DNA of 64,000 nucleotides from Myxocyprinus asiaticus (GCF_019703515.2 NC_059358.1:49928594-49992593), one strand, 5' to 3'. Positions 1 to 11,639 are shown, counted from the first letter of the stretch. Notes: generated by a model from the sequence alone, not told the origin. Numbers and translations are program-made.

Positions 1-55
1 CCCGGAGCCTTGCCCGTAGGCAAGGCCGTAATTACCTTGCCAAGCTCCTGCAAGG

Positions 56-1213
56 TTATCTCAGAATTAAGAGAATTCTTTGCTCAGACGTCAGTTTAGG
101 GAGTTCTAATGCTTCCACAAAGTTTCTAATATCTTCATCAGTAGACGAAGACGTGGAACTATAGAGATCAAGATAGAATTCTTTAAAAGCATTATTAATA
201 TCAATGGCCGAGGTAAATATTTTACCACCAGCAGATTTCACTGAGGGTATGATAGAAAGAGACTCTCTCTGATTTATATGTCTAGCCAATAGCTTCCCTG
301 CTTTGTCCCCCGACTCAAAGTATGACTGTCTTGCCCTGAATAACCAAAACTCCACTTTCTGCAACAAAATAGTATTATATCTATATTTCAATTGGGTCAA
401 TTCTCTGAGGCCATCAGATGACATACGGCGCTTAAGCTCTGCCTCTGCACTTTTAATATTCCCTTCCAACTCCACAAGTTCTTGTGCTTTGGTTTTTTTT
501 GTTGAATGAGGTATACTGTATGATCTGACCCCTAAGAACTGCCTTAAGTGCCTCCCAAGCCACACCCACAGAGGACACCGAGGACCAGTTAGTCTCCATA
601 TAAACATTGATTTCAGCCTTTAACATTTGTTGGAATTCAGGATTTTGCAAAAGGGATACTTTAAAGTGCCAACTATATGATTTCTTTTTCTCCATATGCG
701 GCAAAATCTCTAAACTCACCAGGGCGTGATCTGAGGCTAAGATGTTTCCAATTGAGCAATCAGCAACAGATGAAATGAGGGACTTAGATCTAAAAAAAAA
801 AATCCATTCTAGAATAAATCTTATGGACTGATGAAAAAAATGTATAGTCCCTACCAGATGGGTTCAAAACTCTCCAAATATCTGTAAGACCAAGATTTTT
901 ATGCATCCCGTGAATCCCGTCAATGTTGCTCTAGGGGGCTTACACACTTTTGCTTCACTATGATCAAAGACTGAGTCCATCAATAGTTTAAAGTCTCCTC
1001 CCAATATTATATCATAATAGCCAGCGGCTTGCAGCATCCCTTCAAGATCTATAAAAAAGCCCTGATCATCAGCGTTAGGTGCGTAAATATTAGCCAAAAT
1101 CAACCTTTGCCCTGAATTTCTGCTAAAACAGTAATGACTCTTCCTAATTTATCTTTAATCAGTTTAAGACATTTGAATTGTAGATGCTTACTTATCAGTG
1201 TAATGACTCCCAA
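56..1213 (-). pseudogene. L1 ORF2 fragment: endonuclease and linker, no reverse transcriptase
   Basis: ORF2 nicks target DNA with an apurinic-type endonuclease and reverse transcribes the element RNA. Minus-strand pieces in order: 1213-1104 (ITLISKHLQFKCLKLIKDKL), 1103-864 with LANIYAPNADDQGFF and ILGGDFKLLMDS (the GDFN box changed to GDFK), 735-453 with the SDHALVSLEI catalytic box, and 607-56 with the FYLDLYSSTSSSTDED linker that precedes the polymerase domain. Frames change between pieces. The N-terminal strands of the nuclease are absent and the polymerase lies outside the window. Confidence 0.85.
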
Positions 1214-1682
1214 ACTCCAGCCAATAGGTGGAATAAACACAAAGAACGTGTAGATTCATCCACATAACTGTCTCGAAGGTGTGTTCCTCCACAAAACAAA
1301 CTCCAGCCTCTCGCGGAACCAGCACAAACAAAAATAATAATAATAAAAAATTAAAAAAAATAAATAAAGGCTGTTCAGTTTCCTCGAACAGTCAAATGAA
1401 TGTTCAGTGAGCCGGCCTACATGAGTGCAACAAATGACCCAATCAATCCAATGTCCTGCAACAAATACTCCAGAAAACAAACTCCAACCAATAGGAGGCA
1501 TAAGCACAAAGAATGTGCAAATTCATCCACAACACTGTCCCGAAGGAGTGCTGCTACACAAAACAAACTCCAGGCGCTAAGCGGAACAAGCACAAAAAGA
1601 AACAAAATAGGCGCTCAGCTTCCTTGGATAATCAAGTGGATGTTCAGTGAGACGGTTCACTTGGCTGCAACGTGAGAACCAC
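1213..1682. repeat. Two-unit tandem repeat, period about 267 bp, between L1 ORF1 and ORF2
   Basis: The segment starting near 1213 (CTCCAGCCAATAGGTGGAAT) recurs from about 1480 (CTCCAACCAATAGGAGGCAT) with the same downstream order: AAAGAA(C/T)GTG, ATTCATCCACA, a CGAAGG(T/A)GTG block, and a TGTTCAGTGAG(C/A)CGG block. The copies have diverged. The first holds an A-rich insertion near 1330-1365. The repeat sits where the N-terminal part of the ORF2 endonuclease should be, so that part of ORF2 is missing or was replaced. Confidence 0.8.
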
Positions 1683-1684
1683 AA

Positions 1685-2502
1685 AATAACTTACTCAGTC
1701 TATTGATTTCATGAAGGACATTGCTTGCTGAGGACATGTAAATACTTTACGGCCATCCTTAGTATCTATTGTCAATTTTGCTGGGAACATCAGTGAAAAA
1801 TGACTTTCCGTTGATGTAAAAGTTTCTTGCATTCCTTGAATCAATCACGTTTCCCTCTTGTCAAATTCGCAAAGTCTGGGAACAAGAAAATGCTGTGGTT
1901 CGTCCAAGAAAGCCTTCCTTTACTCCTCACCTCACATAACACGAGATCTTTATTGGATTGTCTCAGAAATTTGGCCAGAATTGATTGGATCACCGAGCCA
2001 GGACCCTGTGAGCTTGCTTGATTTCCAGCTTATGGCCTGTTATGTCGAGCAGACTTGGAAAGAGCCTGTCCAGGAATTCCACCATATTCTGACCCTCTGC
2101 TCCCTCAGGAATTCCAACAATTCGGATGTTATTCCGCCGGTTACAATTCTCCATATCCTCCAGCTTCTCCCAGATGCGCTCCAAATCCACCTTGGTCAGC
2201 GGATTAGCAGCTAATTCCCTCTCCGATGACTCCAAATAATAAATCTGTTTCTCGACATCCGCCACTCTTGTAACCACCTCAGTGAATTTCCTCTACATGG
2301 CCATGATCGATTTACGTATTGCAGCAAGGTCCTCCAAGTCAGCAATGACCTTCGTCAGCATTGCTGACATGTTCAACAATTCTCGCTGAATTTCTTTCAC
2401 TTTTCCAGCCAAATCGCTCTGGGCCTCCAGAGGGGTATCAGCTTGAGCAAGTAAGTGTCTTTTAATGTCTTCATAGCACAAGGATTTTGAATTCTTTGAC
2501 AT
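1685..2502 (-). pseudogene. L1 ORF1 (nucleic-acid chaperone) relic
   Basis: L1 ORF1 proteins form trimers through a coiled coil and bind LINE RNA in the retrotransposition particle. Seen here: an N-terminal piece (2502-2293) starting MSKNSKSLCYEDIKRHLLAQ with a hydrophilic helical stretch; a middle piece (2277-1990) with the typical RRNNIRIVGIPEGAEG segment that opens the RRM-like domain and ends in an AHRVL motif; and a C-terminal segment (about 1830-1690) reading SLMFPAKLTIDTKDGRKVF, which is the usual ORF1 tail. At least one frameshift and several stops separate the pieces. Confidence in the family is high; exact ends are estimates. Confidence 0.85.
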
Positions 2503-2637
2503 ATTGTCTTCCTAGAACAGTTATGGATTTGGATATGGTTATTTGACACAAAAAGTATCAAAACTAGAAAAGTACGCAGAGCTCGCTGTTCACACATCCG
2601 AACCACGCATGGCGTCACGTGACTCCCCGACATCCCC

Positions 2638-3606
2638 CTTTCTAATGACACTATTATTAGCCGCATATCTGACATGGCAAGTGACGTTAAGGAGCAGTTG
2701 CTAGCTAACATCATGTAAAACCAGTATTATGCCCTGCAGATTGATAAGACAACTGATGTTGCAGGGCTGGCACAGTTGCTTACCTAAGTCAGATATGTCA
2801 AAGATTGTAACATTGAGGAGGACATTCTTTTCTGTCCGTTTCTTCCAGTGCACACAACTGGTGAGGCATTGTTTGAAGTTCTGGATGGGTATATTCGGGA
2901 TGCAGGAATGTAATGGGATAGATGTGTTGACAGGGCCCGTTCAATGACTGGGAGGGTTAGCGGTCTTGTCATTGTGACCAGTAGTTAGTCCCTTTAGTCA
3001 AGTGAACCCACTGTATGATTCATCATGAATCTCTCACATCAAAGTAAATGCAAAGTAAATGAGTCTCTGGAGTCAGTTTTAAAGCAGGCAGTGAAAATGG
3101 TCAATTTCATTAAAGCACAGCCATTGAATGCACGCCTGTTTTCATTGCTGTGTCAGGAAATGGGAGCCGAACACGAGCAGGTTCATATTTCACACTGAGG
3201 TGCGCTGACTCTCTAGAGGTTGGGTTTTACATCGCCTCTATGAATTGCTTTCAGAGGTGAAGAAGTTTCTTGTTGATGCGAAGTCCGATCTTGCACGTTA
3301 CCTCTATGACCCCCTGTGGTTAGCACAGTTGTCATACCTTGTAGACATTTTCGATTGGTTGATTCTGTTGAACACATTAATGCAAGAGAGAGATGCCAAC
3401 ATCTTGCTTCTTTCAGACAAAGTCAGTGCAAACCAGATCTTTGGCATGATCGGTTGATTAATAAAAATGCTGACATGTTTCCCAACTTCACTGACTGTGG
3501 GCAAGAGACCTGGTTAAATATCTCTTCTTTCATACACACAATCGTTCACCATGTTGATGGACTGAAACAACAGTTTGGCCATAATATCAGTGAGGATTTC
3601 AGTTAA
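2638..3606 (+). pseudogene. hAT transposase relic, ZBED5-like group
   Basis: The plus strand reads IISRISDMASDVKEQLLANI, then YYALQIDKTTDVAGLAQLLT, EEDILFCPFLPVHTTGEALF, CVDRARSMTGRVSGLV, SVLKQAVKMVNFIKAQPLNA and RLFSLLCQEMGAEHEQVHIS, ending with NADMFPNFTDCG near 3500. These blocks occur in that order in ZBED5-like proteins and their hAT transposons, where the DKTTDVAG segment holds the first catalytic aspartate. Stops break the frame (near 2717, 2787, 2910, 3197) and about 100 bp seem to be deleted after 2990. No terminal repeats were found. Family assignment is from memory of the motif order. Confidence 0.8.
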
Positions 3607-3639
3607 TTTGCTTGGGTCAGAGACCCCTTCAGTTGCCCA

Positions 3640-4115
3640 GGCAAAGACCTTACAATCGAAATGCAGTAGTTAGTCAAAAAGTCCAAAAGGTTGAGAACCC
3701 CTGGTATACAGGGTCATAGATGTGCAGGGTACACACATACTACTGAGCCCCTTGAGGGTGGTCCTATAAAGAGAGTCCATAGAGTTGACTTGTGCCCTTG
3801 TGTTAACTCTGTTCCTAAGCCAGAGATGACTGAAACCCATTCTCCCATGACACTACAATCGAGAGCAGAATCTGTTTCTGAGCAGGTTGTGCATTCTGAT
3901 CCAGATTTTGTTGTTAGAAGAGGTCACATATCCTAGTCTGCAAGAGACAGAGAATGTGAATCCGGAAAACACTGTGTCAGCCATTGAAGCACTTATAGGT
4001 AAGATTTGGCAAGGGCAAAGCAGACATCAGACTCATTGCACATGTTCTTTGTTGCATCGCTCCTCAGAGGTGGAAATTATCACACAAATGCAAAAGGGTT
4101 CAAATTTGTTGTAGC
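3640..4115 (+). other. Possible remnant of an LTR-retrotransposon pol C-terminus
   Basis: From 3691 a short frame reads GGPIKRVHRVDLCPCVNSV, which resembles the C-terminal tail that follows the integrase in some Gypsy-type polyproteins. A second frame (3887-4114) is open but has no motif I recognise. No integrase core, protease or LTR is visible nearby. This is a weak call; it may be chance similarity. Confidence 0.2.
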
Positions 4116-5790
4116 ATATCATATTTTTTTATTCCAAATGCGAGCAAAACTGTCGCACTGTACAGCCCTGTCTTAAAAACACTTTTTGCCCAAAAAGTTA
4201 CTCAAGAAACTGTAATGGAGTAAATGCAGCACCTTACGACCCACCTCTGGTTTCTGTGTTGTCATATATTGGTCTCTCTCTCTCTGTCTGACTGACTTTT
4301 GAGAGATGTCAGACTCTCCACAGGGGCCTGTGAGGGATAAAATTCCCTTGTTTTGCTATGAAAGCATTTCTGAATGTAACCAAAGAAACCTCACTAAACG
4401 ATGAGGACCGAGCCAAATAATTAAATGCTTACAATAAATTTTAACACACACCCGCCGCCATGCACCCCCTGCCAGTTGATGCTCATGGGAATGTTAGTGG
4501 CAGCATGGATCGCTACCGAAAGCATTCAAATTACAACAAACTTTGCTTTTATGCCTAAAATGAGCAAAAATGTGTTTCTGATCAGTTTTGGATTTTGCAC
4601 TAGTTTTGCAGTGGTGTTTGCATTTGTACAGACACACTTGACTCATCTCCAGGTCAAGTGTTTGTGTAGTGTGTATGTGTGTGTGCGTGTGTGTAAGGCG
4701 TGATGAAAAGATGTTTTATTTCTGTAGTGTAATGCAGTGGATTATCTCTATTGCATGTGGTAACAGTTGGGCAGGTGAAGTGATACTGGACACCTTGTCC
4801 CGCTGGGAGCATCATCAATTATTTGTGCTCATCACAGCTCGTGTGGTGAGGGGTGTTTGGTCTTACTGTGTGGAGAGATATTCAGTTTACATTACTGAAC
4901 CTTTTAAAAGACTTTAAAAGTCTTAATAATCACACTGTAAAAATGAAATTACATTTTATCCTGCCTATGCAGAATTTTGACTCACAGGTACTTCGAAATG
5001 TGAATTAATTTGCATCTACATAACACACATGTTAGAGCAACAATATTACTCCAAATGCTGTTAACTAGGGCAGTTTTTCCTGACCTTTTTTCTGCCACGG
5101 CACACTTTTTACAATTAAACAAATCCCATGGCACACCTCTATCCCATTGTCCCACATAATCATTGGTGATAGTTTAACTTTTCAAGAACTTCCATGTTTT
5201 CTATCCATTTTAGTTGTGTATTTACTCATAATATTTGAAATTCACCAACTGAATGAATGACATGCCTCCTCCTCTCATTTAGCCTAACAGCAGATCCTCA
5301 TGATGAGGACAGATTCATATTCGTATTTGTTCAGCTGGTGAAACCAATGATTTGCCCCTTCACAGCCTGCACTCGAATGCTATTGGCTTGTGCTACAGTC
5401 AGTCTTTACAGGCATGAAAAGCCACCAAAGCAGTCTAGAACTCATTGGCTTTGAAAGGGAGAGACGTCAATGAACGAAAAATATGAGTCAGTGTATGGAG
5501 GTGAACTAGAACAATTTATTCACTTAAATTATTAGTTTAAAAAGACAGATTAGTTCATGAAAGAAACATCACTAATAAGTAGTTCTCTCAACAACAATTT
5601 TTGCATTTGGTGAACAAACAAATTCACGTTGAATTAACAAAGCAATGTTACTGAGGACAATTATTAAGAGAACCCAAAAATCTTACTGCATCATGTTGCC
5701 TTGATTTTTTTAAGTTTGCTCAACAATTATTTTTTCACAGTGAAATTTTAGCGAAAACCATTGTGTAAATTAAATTTGCTGTCATCTACA
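4116..5790. other. Unassigned AT-rich DNA with small repeats
   Basis: No gene is visible. There is a CT-rich stretch near 4272-4290 and a short TG run near 4666-4697. The segment around 5072-5140 (TTTTTCCTGACC, then CACGGCACAC twice) resembles the end of hAT-type MITEs that begin with CAG..GTTCCCAACC. The blocks near 4935 (CACTGTAAAAATG) and 5737 (TTTTTTCACAGTG) look like facing ends of a degenerate small inverted-repeat element. Confidence 0.4.
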
Positions 5791-6009
5791 CTGTAAAAAT
5801 TAAAAGATACTCAAAGCACCATTTAGGGTTCCTCACAAGCCACACCAGGGGAACTCTCTGGAGATCCTCCAGTCATCCTTTAAGGAGCCTTAAATATCCT
5901 CTATATGTACAGAACTTAAGGAACTTAAAAGTTTTCCAGGACACTGAAAGGGTGCTTATAGGAACCTCAAATGGTGCCTTAAGTGTCAAGTATCTTTCAA
6001 TTTTTACAG
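5791..6009. mobile_element. MITE with a terminal inverted repeat of about 22 bp
   Basis: The left end reads CTGTAAAAATTAAAAGATAC and the right end, reverse complemented, reads CTGTAAAAATTGAAAGATAC. The inverted similarity then continues with GCACCATTT on both sides. The 219-bp body has no coding capacity. Short elements beginning with CACTGTAAAAA are abundant in fish genomes; they are mobilised in trans by an unrelated transposase. I cannot name the superfamily. Confidence 0.75.
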
Positions 6010-7046
6010 GGTTTAATAATTCAACACAAGAATGAGGTACAAACATATGAATTCACTCATAAAACTGCATGATTGAAGTTTACATTTGTTTTTAACAGTT
6101 TTACTTCTTTATGGTTCACAGTACCTCTTATTTATCACTATTATAACCTAAGAATCGGTGTCCACAGGTCACCATTTAAATGCAAATATAAATCTGTTCT
6201 GTTGAAGGTCTAAAATCAAGAATCAAGTCCTTACCCATGTTATGTATTCAGTTTTATGACTTTCCTCTGCAAAACACAAAAGGAGGATTTTTGGATGGAT
6301 GTCCTGATTGTAATCCAGTGGCAATTGTGGTTTACTTTAAAGCTTAAAAAGGACCCAAAAGGGTCATTAAAGTACTCTATTCAACTTGTGCATTATATTC
6401 AAAGTCTTCTGAAGGCATTTAAAAAAAAAAAAAAAAAAAAAATTCTCATCCAAAACGGGTTATTTTACAGAGAAAAGCTTGAATTCTGCCATAGCTCTCC
6501 TCAGCGCATTCACAGGTGCATGCGATAAGAATGTTCAATTGTTTGCGCTTAAACTTTATGCTGAAAAATTCAAAATAGATTTAGATATGTTTGCAATTCT
6601 CAATAAAAAATAAATAAAAAAATAGAAGAATTGAAATAACTTTTTCTTAATACTTCCTGTATAAAGTGTTATTGTGATACTGTGATATATACAGTACTCT
6701 CAGTGGCAATCCAAGTTGTTCCTAAACAAACTTATGTGCTGTTATTGGAAGAGCAGATGTCAAGGCATGCTTCCTGTACATCTGCTTGAGCTGATCAAAG
6801 TCTGCAAAGCTATTTCTGGGCTGACTGTTACACCAGTGACTGTGTGGAACTATAGGCATTTATCACAACAATACAATCAACAAATATTAAAAGTATAACA
6901 GGGTTATTACATGTCAAATCAACCAAATTTTAGAAACTTCCCTGGCTGAATGTTTAAATTTTTGTAATACTTTTTCTGATGAAAGACAAACCTAAATAAT
7001 GATGAAAGATCAACGATGATGGATCAATATTTACTCAGTAATCCAT
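6010..7046. other. Unassigned AT-rich DNA with a poly(A) run
   Basis: A run of about 22 A lies at 6421-6442. No matching retroposed body was recognised upstream. Open frames at 6256-6528 and 6716-6898 are short, have no recognisable domain and are probably chance. Confidence 0.4.
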
Positions 7047-7362
7047 TTGTGGGTATGGGGGCGTGGTCGTGTGTCTGTCTGCAGAGAGAGAGAGTGGTGA
7101 GGCTGGTCACCTGGGTTTTCATTATGTCTAACACCTGTTTCTTGTTATAGTGATGGCAGAGAGAGACAGCAGAGAGTGCTGGCTGCTTGTGCCCATCATA
7201 TTATAGAGAGAAACCTCAAGACTCGTTTGTGTGTGTTTGGCCACTAAGAGCCCTTTTTTATTAAAGTTCTGTGTGACGCAGGAGTAAATAAAATACTCAC
7301 ATTGATAGTTTGCTGTCTCCTGATTCCTCCACTTCCCCAGAAATCACAAACCTGTCACACCA
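7047..7362 (+). repeat. LTR-like dispersed repeat (possible solo LTR)
   Basis: The block begins near GGGGGCGTGGTCGTGTGTCT and ends near CAAACCTGTCACACC. It contains GA-rich direct motifs (AGAGAGAGAGAGTGG, GGCAGAGAGAGACAGCAGAG) and two polyadenylation-type signals (ATTAAA near 7260, AATAAA near 7287) followed by a T/C-rich end. This is how the R-U5 part of an LTR looks. No second copy or internal retroviral-type region lies nearby, so solo LTR is an inference. Confidence 0.45.
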
Positions 7363-9290
7363 TTATTTTTTAGAAGGAGGTCAAAATGACAATTTTTGCC
7401 TATGATTTTGGAGCAAAACTACAGGTAAAACATCATCTTAGAAAGGTGGCAGCATCATTATTTTAATCAACTGATTTTAGTAAAAGACCTACATATCTCT
7501 GTGTAGAAATAACATAAATATGCTGCAAACTTTCTAAGGTTATTTTTTGGCATATCAGTTTCAGGCATAAAGAGGGATTGATTTAAGACTGGGACTTAAA
7601 AAAAGTGAGAGGGAGGGATGGTCCCATTGTATACAGTATCTGGTAAAATACACTCAAAAGTGACTAAACTTTGTTTTCCATTTATTAAAAAAGATGTTTC
7701 ACCAACCATCCAAACAGCAATACAAACCTGCTCTTCCTCAGCTCTTACACATAAACAGTTTTCAAGGAAATGCCAGAGGACTAATCTGAAATGGTTAACG
7801 TGTGACTCAATAAGGATAATGGTGTAAACTAACATCCACATGTTTAAAATATCACGGAGTGGCTTGTTTACAATGAATTGAAAACAGAAAGTGTGTTGGC
7901 TAGTCCATCTGGCCTGACCATATATTCATACTGCTGATGCTGCTGATAAACAGGATCTTCTAATTATTAACTTTATCAAGTTATAGTTAAAATCAACATT
8001 GTTATCCCCAGTTTTTGGTTACTGTGCAAGAATAAGTTTGTCAAAGTCTTGGCCCACCTAATTAAATAAAATATCTGATAATTGATAGCAATTTTACCAT
8101 AAAAGTATGTGGTTTTTAGTATGTGGTTTTGGTCTGCCTTCTTTCTTCTCTAATTACTAACCCATAACAATTCAGTGGTGGTATTCCAAATACGGTGTCC
8201 ATTTTAGGACATCATCATACCTCAGCATCAGTTCTCAGCCAACAGAAAGAGTTGTATCTTGCCTCAGGCTAAAAGGTTTTGGGTCTCAGGAAAAACACTA
8301 TCATGACTTAAGTCATGGCATTTCATCGTCTCAGACTCAAAATCATGAGACCAGGGCTAGTCAAGTGGCAGCCCGTCAATCATCTTTATCTGGCTCTCTG
8401 AATGGTTTTGATAAAATCACCTCGCAGTCTGAAATACCATGTGCTCTCAGCAAAACCTCAGAGGTGAGTTTAACAATGTTAAGAGGCGCGCACACCGGCA
8501 TTCAGCGTTGAGTTTTTCACTGCTCAGTGGCATGTGCAACAGCATTCAGGAGTAATCAGTTCTCCAGACCGGAGCGTGTGTTTAAGTTTTTCTGGCCATA
8601 TAGTTCAGTTACACTGCTTTTCAAAACATGGACCAGCACACTTAGGTGAGCATTTGATTGCGTTTTATTCAATCAAATGTGTTTATGTAAATTGCTTAGC
8701 TGCAGAGTGCTGTCAAAATCTACAGAGGTAAAAAAAAAAAAAAAATATCACTGCAATTTGCTTTTATTCTCCCTGCTTGACATGTTACGTTACTTACAAT
8801 GAAAGTGCTAGCTAAGATTATCACAGAAAAACGTTTGCCCCCTTTTGAATTTTCATCTGGATAATCTTGCCCCTGCAAGAAAGTAGTTGAAGAGCCCTGA
8901 CCTTGGGCCACAGCATAAGGGGGGCCTCTAAGTCCCGAAACGATCAGGGCAACAGACAGAGTGAACAGAGTGGCGCATATACAAGCGTGCTTGAAAGTGA
9001 AACAGATTGGAATGTCTGAAGTGAGTGTGATAGGTTTCTAGGCTTCTAAAGCACTTGTGATTTGGTCTATCATCCATAGACACAGCCTATAATTATAATG
9101 AGAATGAACAAAAATTTGCAACATTACCGGGCTGCTAATTTGCTTACTAGCTCACCAATACTGCGTACAATTATGCTAAATAAATTGTGCCAGTGAATGG
9201 TCTGATATTCTTGTTTATGATTCCTGTCATTCAAATTCCCTTGTTTGTAAAATTAGAGCAAATGTGATAAAGTTTTACATTCACAGTGAG
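7363..9290. other. Unassigned DNA, no gene recognised
   Basis: AT-rich sequence without a coding motif on either strand. Frames at 7596-7841 (-), 7618-7827 (+), 8534-8731 (+) and 8720-8911 (-) overlap or are short and lack recognisable domains. A poly(A) run lies at 8731-8745. Confidence 0.4.
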
Positions 9291-9723
9291 ACTGTTTATG
9301 TCAGACTGTTCTCATGAACATTACGTGGCCGTGGCAACATTTTTGCCACAGCATAGGGTAATTAGCATGCCTTATTACATGTTTGGCATGTAATATTCAT
9401 ATTTAATTCGGAAGTGAGCATCCCTGTGCCCTACTCCCTCCAAAGGGCTGAGTCCTTGAAGTGGGAACTCTGGAGGGAGCAATGCACTCACGTCTCATGT
9501 ATGGCCGTTTGGAACACCCTTGATGAAAGGGTAATGAAAGACATATGTCACTTCCACTTTATCTTTGCCTGAAACGTTACCATGACGACACAGCACAGCT
9601 GTTCTAACAACAGGAATCTCTTTGCTCTTAATTTGTTGTTGCAAATAAATATACCTTTTGTAATAATTTTTTTTTTAAATATTGAACTTTGTGTCTTATT
9701 TAAAATGGTTTACTGTTGCTGTT

Positions 9724-9762
<39 letters not shown>

Positions 9763-10285
9763 TATCTGTACTACATAAATGTATATAAAATACATGAATG
9801 AACATTTCCCACCAAAAGTTATTTGGTGCACGAGAGGTCTTAATAATAAATAAATAATAAACCTCAGGGTTTAGCCTAGCCAACATGAAAAAATGGACCC
9901 TGATTTTGGAGTATATCTCTGCTTATGGCTGTCTACTTTCTTATGTATGAGGACAAATGTAAACAGTGGAGGAGGAGAAGTATCTGTTATAAAAGGGCTA
10001 TAGCACTTATCCGAGCGTTTGAACATGTAATATATTCTGGTCGACAACCTTGCTTTAAAATATATCCCGAGGACACGCCACCCAGGGTCACGTGATCATA
10101 AACAGCAAAATTACTTCCTCGAAGTGAACATCGCATGTACACTTCGCTAACAGCCTTGTGGAAGGGCCCTTCGTGGAGGGCTTGAGTTGCTCACTTCCGT
10201 TTGGAACACCCCTTCGTGTGGTGTCCCCATCCCACAGTGCCCTTCAAGGACACAAAAACACAGTTTGGAATTCGCCCTTGGTCTT
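9291..10285. other. Unassigned region with a repeated GTTTGGAACACCC motif
   Basis: The motif GTTTGGAACACCC occurs at about 9508 and again near 10199, each time next to a GAAGTG/CACTTC block and a GGAGGG or CGTGGAGGGC block. This suggests the two ends of one dispersed element, or two fragments of the same family. No open frame of note is present. Confidence 0.35.
9727..9762. repeat. (AAT)n microsatellite
   Basis: About twelve consecutive TAA units, read directly from the sequence. Confidence 0.95.
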
Positions 10286-10289
10286 TGGT

Positions 10290-10735
10290 TTCTGTCAGGT
10301 GTATTCTGTTGATTCATGTCTTTTATTTTGAAATTCTAGTTCCTGTTTCATGTCATGTGTTCCTGTTTCCCTAGTCATGTGATTTCTGTTTTCCCTCCAT
10401 GTTCATGTGTCATGTTTTCATTGGTTTAATGTTTAATTATCTTGTTATCAGTTCTGTTTGTTCATTGGTTTATGTTCTCCCATGTCTTGTATTTAAGCCC
10501 TCATGTTTGCATTGTCTATGGGTCGAGTATTGAATGTTATCGTATGTGTTTGCCAAGCCAAGCCAAGCCAAGCCAAGCCTAGTCTGGTTATAGTCAAGTT
10601 TCATGTTATGATTGCTTCATGTTTGTAGTCAGGGTTAATGGTTTTCACGGTCTCTAAATAAACTGCACTTGGGTTCTTCATCTTCACGTCCTCACCATCG
10701 TCATCATTGTCAACAGTTCCAGCTTACGTTACAGT
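10290..10735 (+). repeat. LTR-like module 1
   Basis: T-rich sequence with repeated CATGT and CATTGGTT motifs, a TATTTAAGCCCTCATGTTTG segment (TATA-like), five CAAGC units at about 10552-10580, and AATAAA at 10659 followed by CTGCACTTGGGTTCTTCA. Promoter, polyadenylation signal and short downstream tail in that order are typical of an LTR. No internal coding region is attached. Confidence 0.55.
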
Positions 10736-11150
10736 TTCATATTAGTCTCGTCTTTTCATTGGTTCATGTGTTTATTGTCTTGTTATCCTATTATTAGTTC
10801 AGTCCTGCCATTGGTTCTTGTTTATTAGTCTTGTTATTTTGATCATTAGTGCCATTGGTTGACATGTTAGCTTGTTGCCCCAGTCTCTGTATTTATAGCC
10901 CTCATGTTTGCCATTACCCTTGTTGAGTATTGTTGTTTGTAATGTTGTAGTCAAGTCTTGTCATTTATGCAGTCTAGTCATAGTTCATGTTCAAGTTTCT
11001 TGTTTTGGTTTGGTTCATGGTTTTCTTTTATATTTTCATGGTTGTTTGGATACACGTTTGGAAAGTCTTAATAAAACTGCACTTGGGTTCTCACATCATT
11101 GTCGTCTTTGTCTCCTGCCTGTCCTGCTCTGCAATGTTTCAGTGTGACAT
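10736..11150 (+). repeat. LTR-like module 2, related to module 1 and lying head to tail with it
   Basis: The order of landmarks repeats that of the block just upstream: CATTGGTT motifs, TATTTATAGCCCTCATGTTTG, a TCAAGT(C/T) block, then AATAAA at about 11072 followed by the same CTGCACTTGGGTTCT string. Sequence between landmarks has drifted. The pair could be a tandem LTR duplication or two solo insertions. Confidence 0.55.
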
Positions 11151-11330
11151 TGCTTTTATTCAACAGTTCTACAAGCAAGTAAATAATATACTTTATAACT
11201 TATAGTAACTTATAGAGTGATGTAGAGTAACATTCTTGAAAAAAATTGGCCAGTTCATGTATTTTGTCTTTGTCAATGAAAACGGTTACAAAAGAAGCCT
11301 ATGTGAGTGGAGTGAGGAGTGTTCTTCTAC

Positions 11331-11432
11331 CTAAATATGGTGTTATGTAATCCCTTGGCTCCAGCTCCACTTCGGGTTTTCCACTGACCACTCGCCATTC
11401 TTTGAACAACGTTTGGTCAATCAGATTTGATA
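11331..11432 (-). other. Candidate orphan coding exon (unproven)
   Basis: On the minus strand a 34-codon open stretch reads SNLIDQTLFKEWRVVSGKPE then VELEPRDYITPYL. It is bounded by an acceptor-like CATCTTCTAAAG at 11433 and a donor-like AG/GTAGAA at 11330. Its residue composition is protein-like and its base composition is richer in GC than the neighbouring AT DNA. I do not recognise the protein. No companion exon is seen, and an (AT)n run abuts its upstream side. It could equally be a transposon fragment or chance. Confidence 0.2.
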
Positions 11433-11456
11433 CTTTAGAAGATGTTAATGCAGCAA

Positions 11457-11473
11457 TATATATATATATATAT

Positions 11474-11505
<32 letters not shown>
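11457..11505. repeat. (AT)n microsatellite
   Basis: Two AT runs separated by TTGA, read directly. Confidence 0.95.
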
Positions 11506-11510
<5 letters not shown>

Positions 11511-11639
11511 CTTTGGATACAAGATAAATAGTTGAAACACATGACAACCAGTTACAATAACTAAACAATCAAAAACCAATATGTAACATAAAGCAAATCT
11601 AAAATGGTTTTCAATCTGTTTTGGTCACAACATTGGCAG

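Larger units (their letters stand above)
1..2510 (-). mobile_element. L1/Tx1-type LINE, 5' portion, continuing past the left edge
   Basis: Reading right to left, the minus strand gives an ORF1 (RNA-binding coiled-coil protein), an inter-ORF spacer made of two tandem units, then endonuclease and post-endonuclease parts of ORF2. The element runs off the window at base 1, before any reverse transcriptase motif. Several frameshifts and stops make it inactive. The order ORF1 then endonuclease then linker is that of L1-type elements. The 5' boundary near 2510 is approximate; a hAT relic begins about 130 bases further on. Confidence 0.85.
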
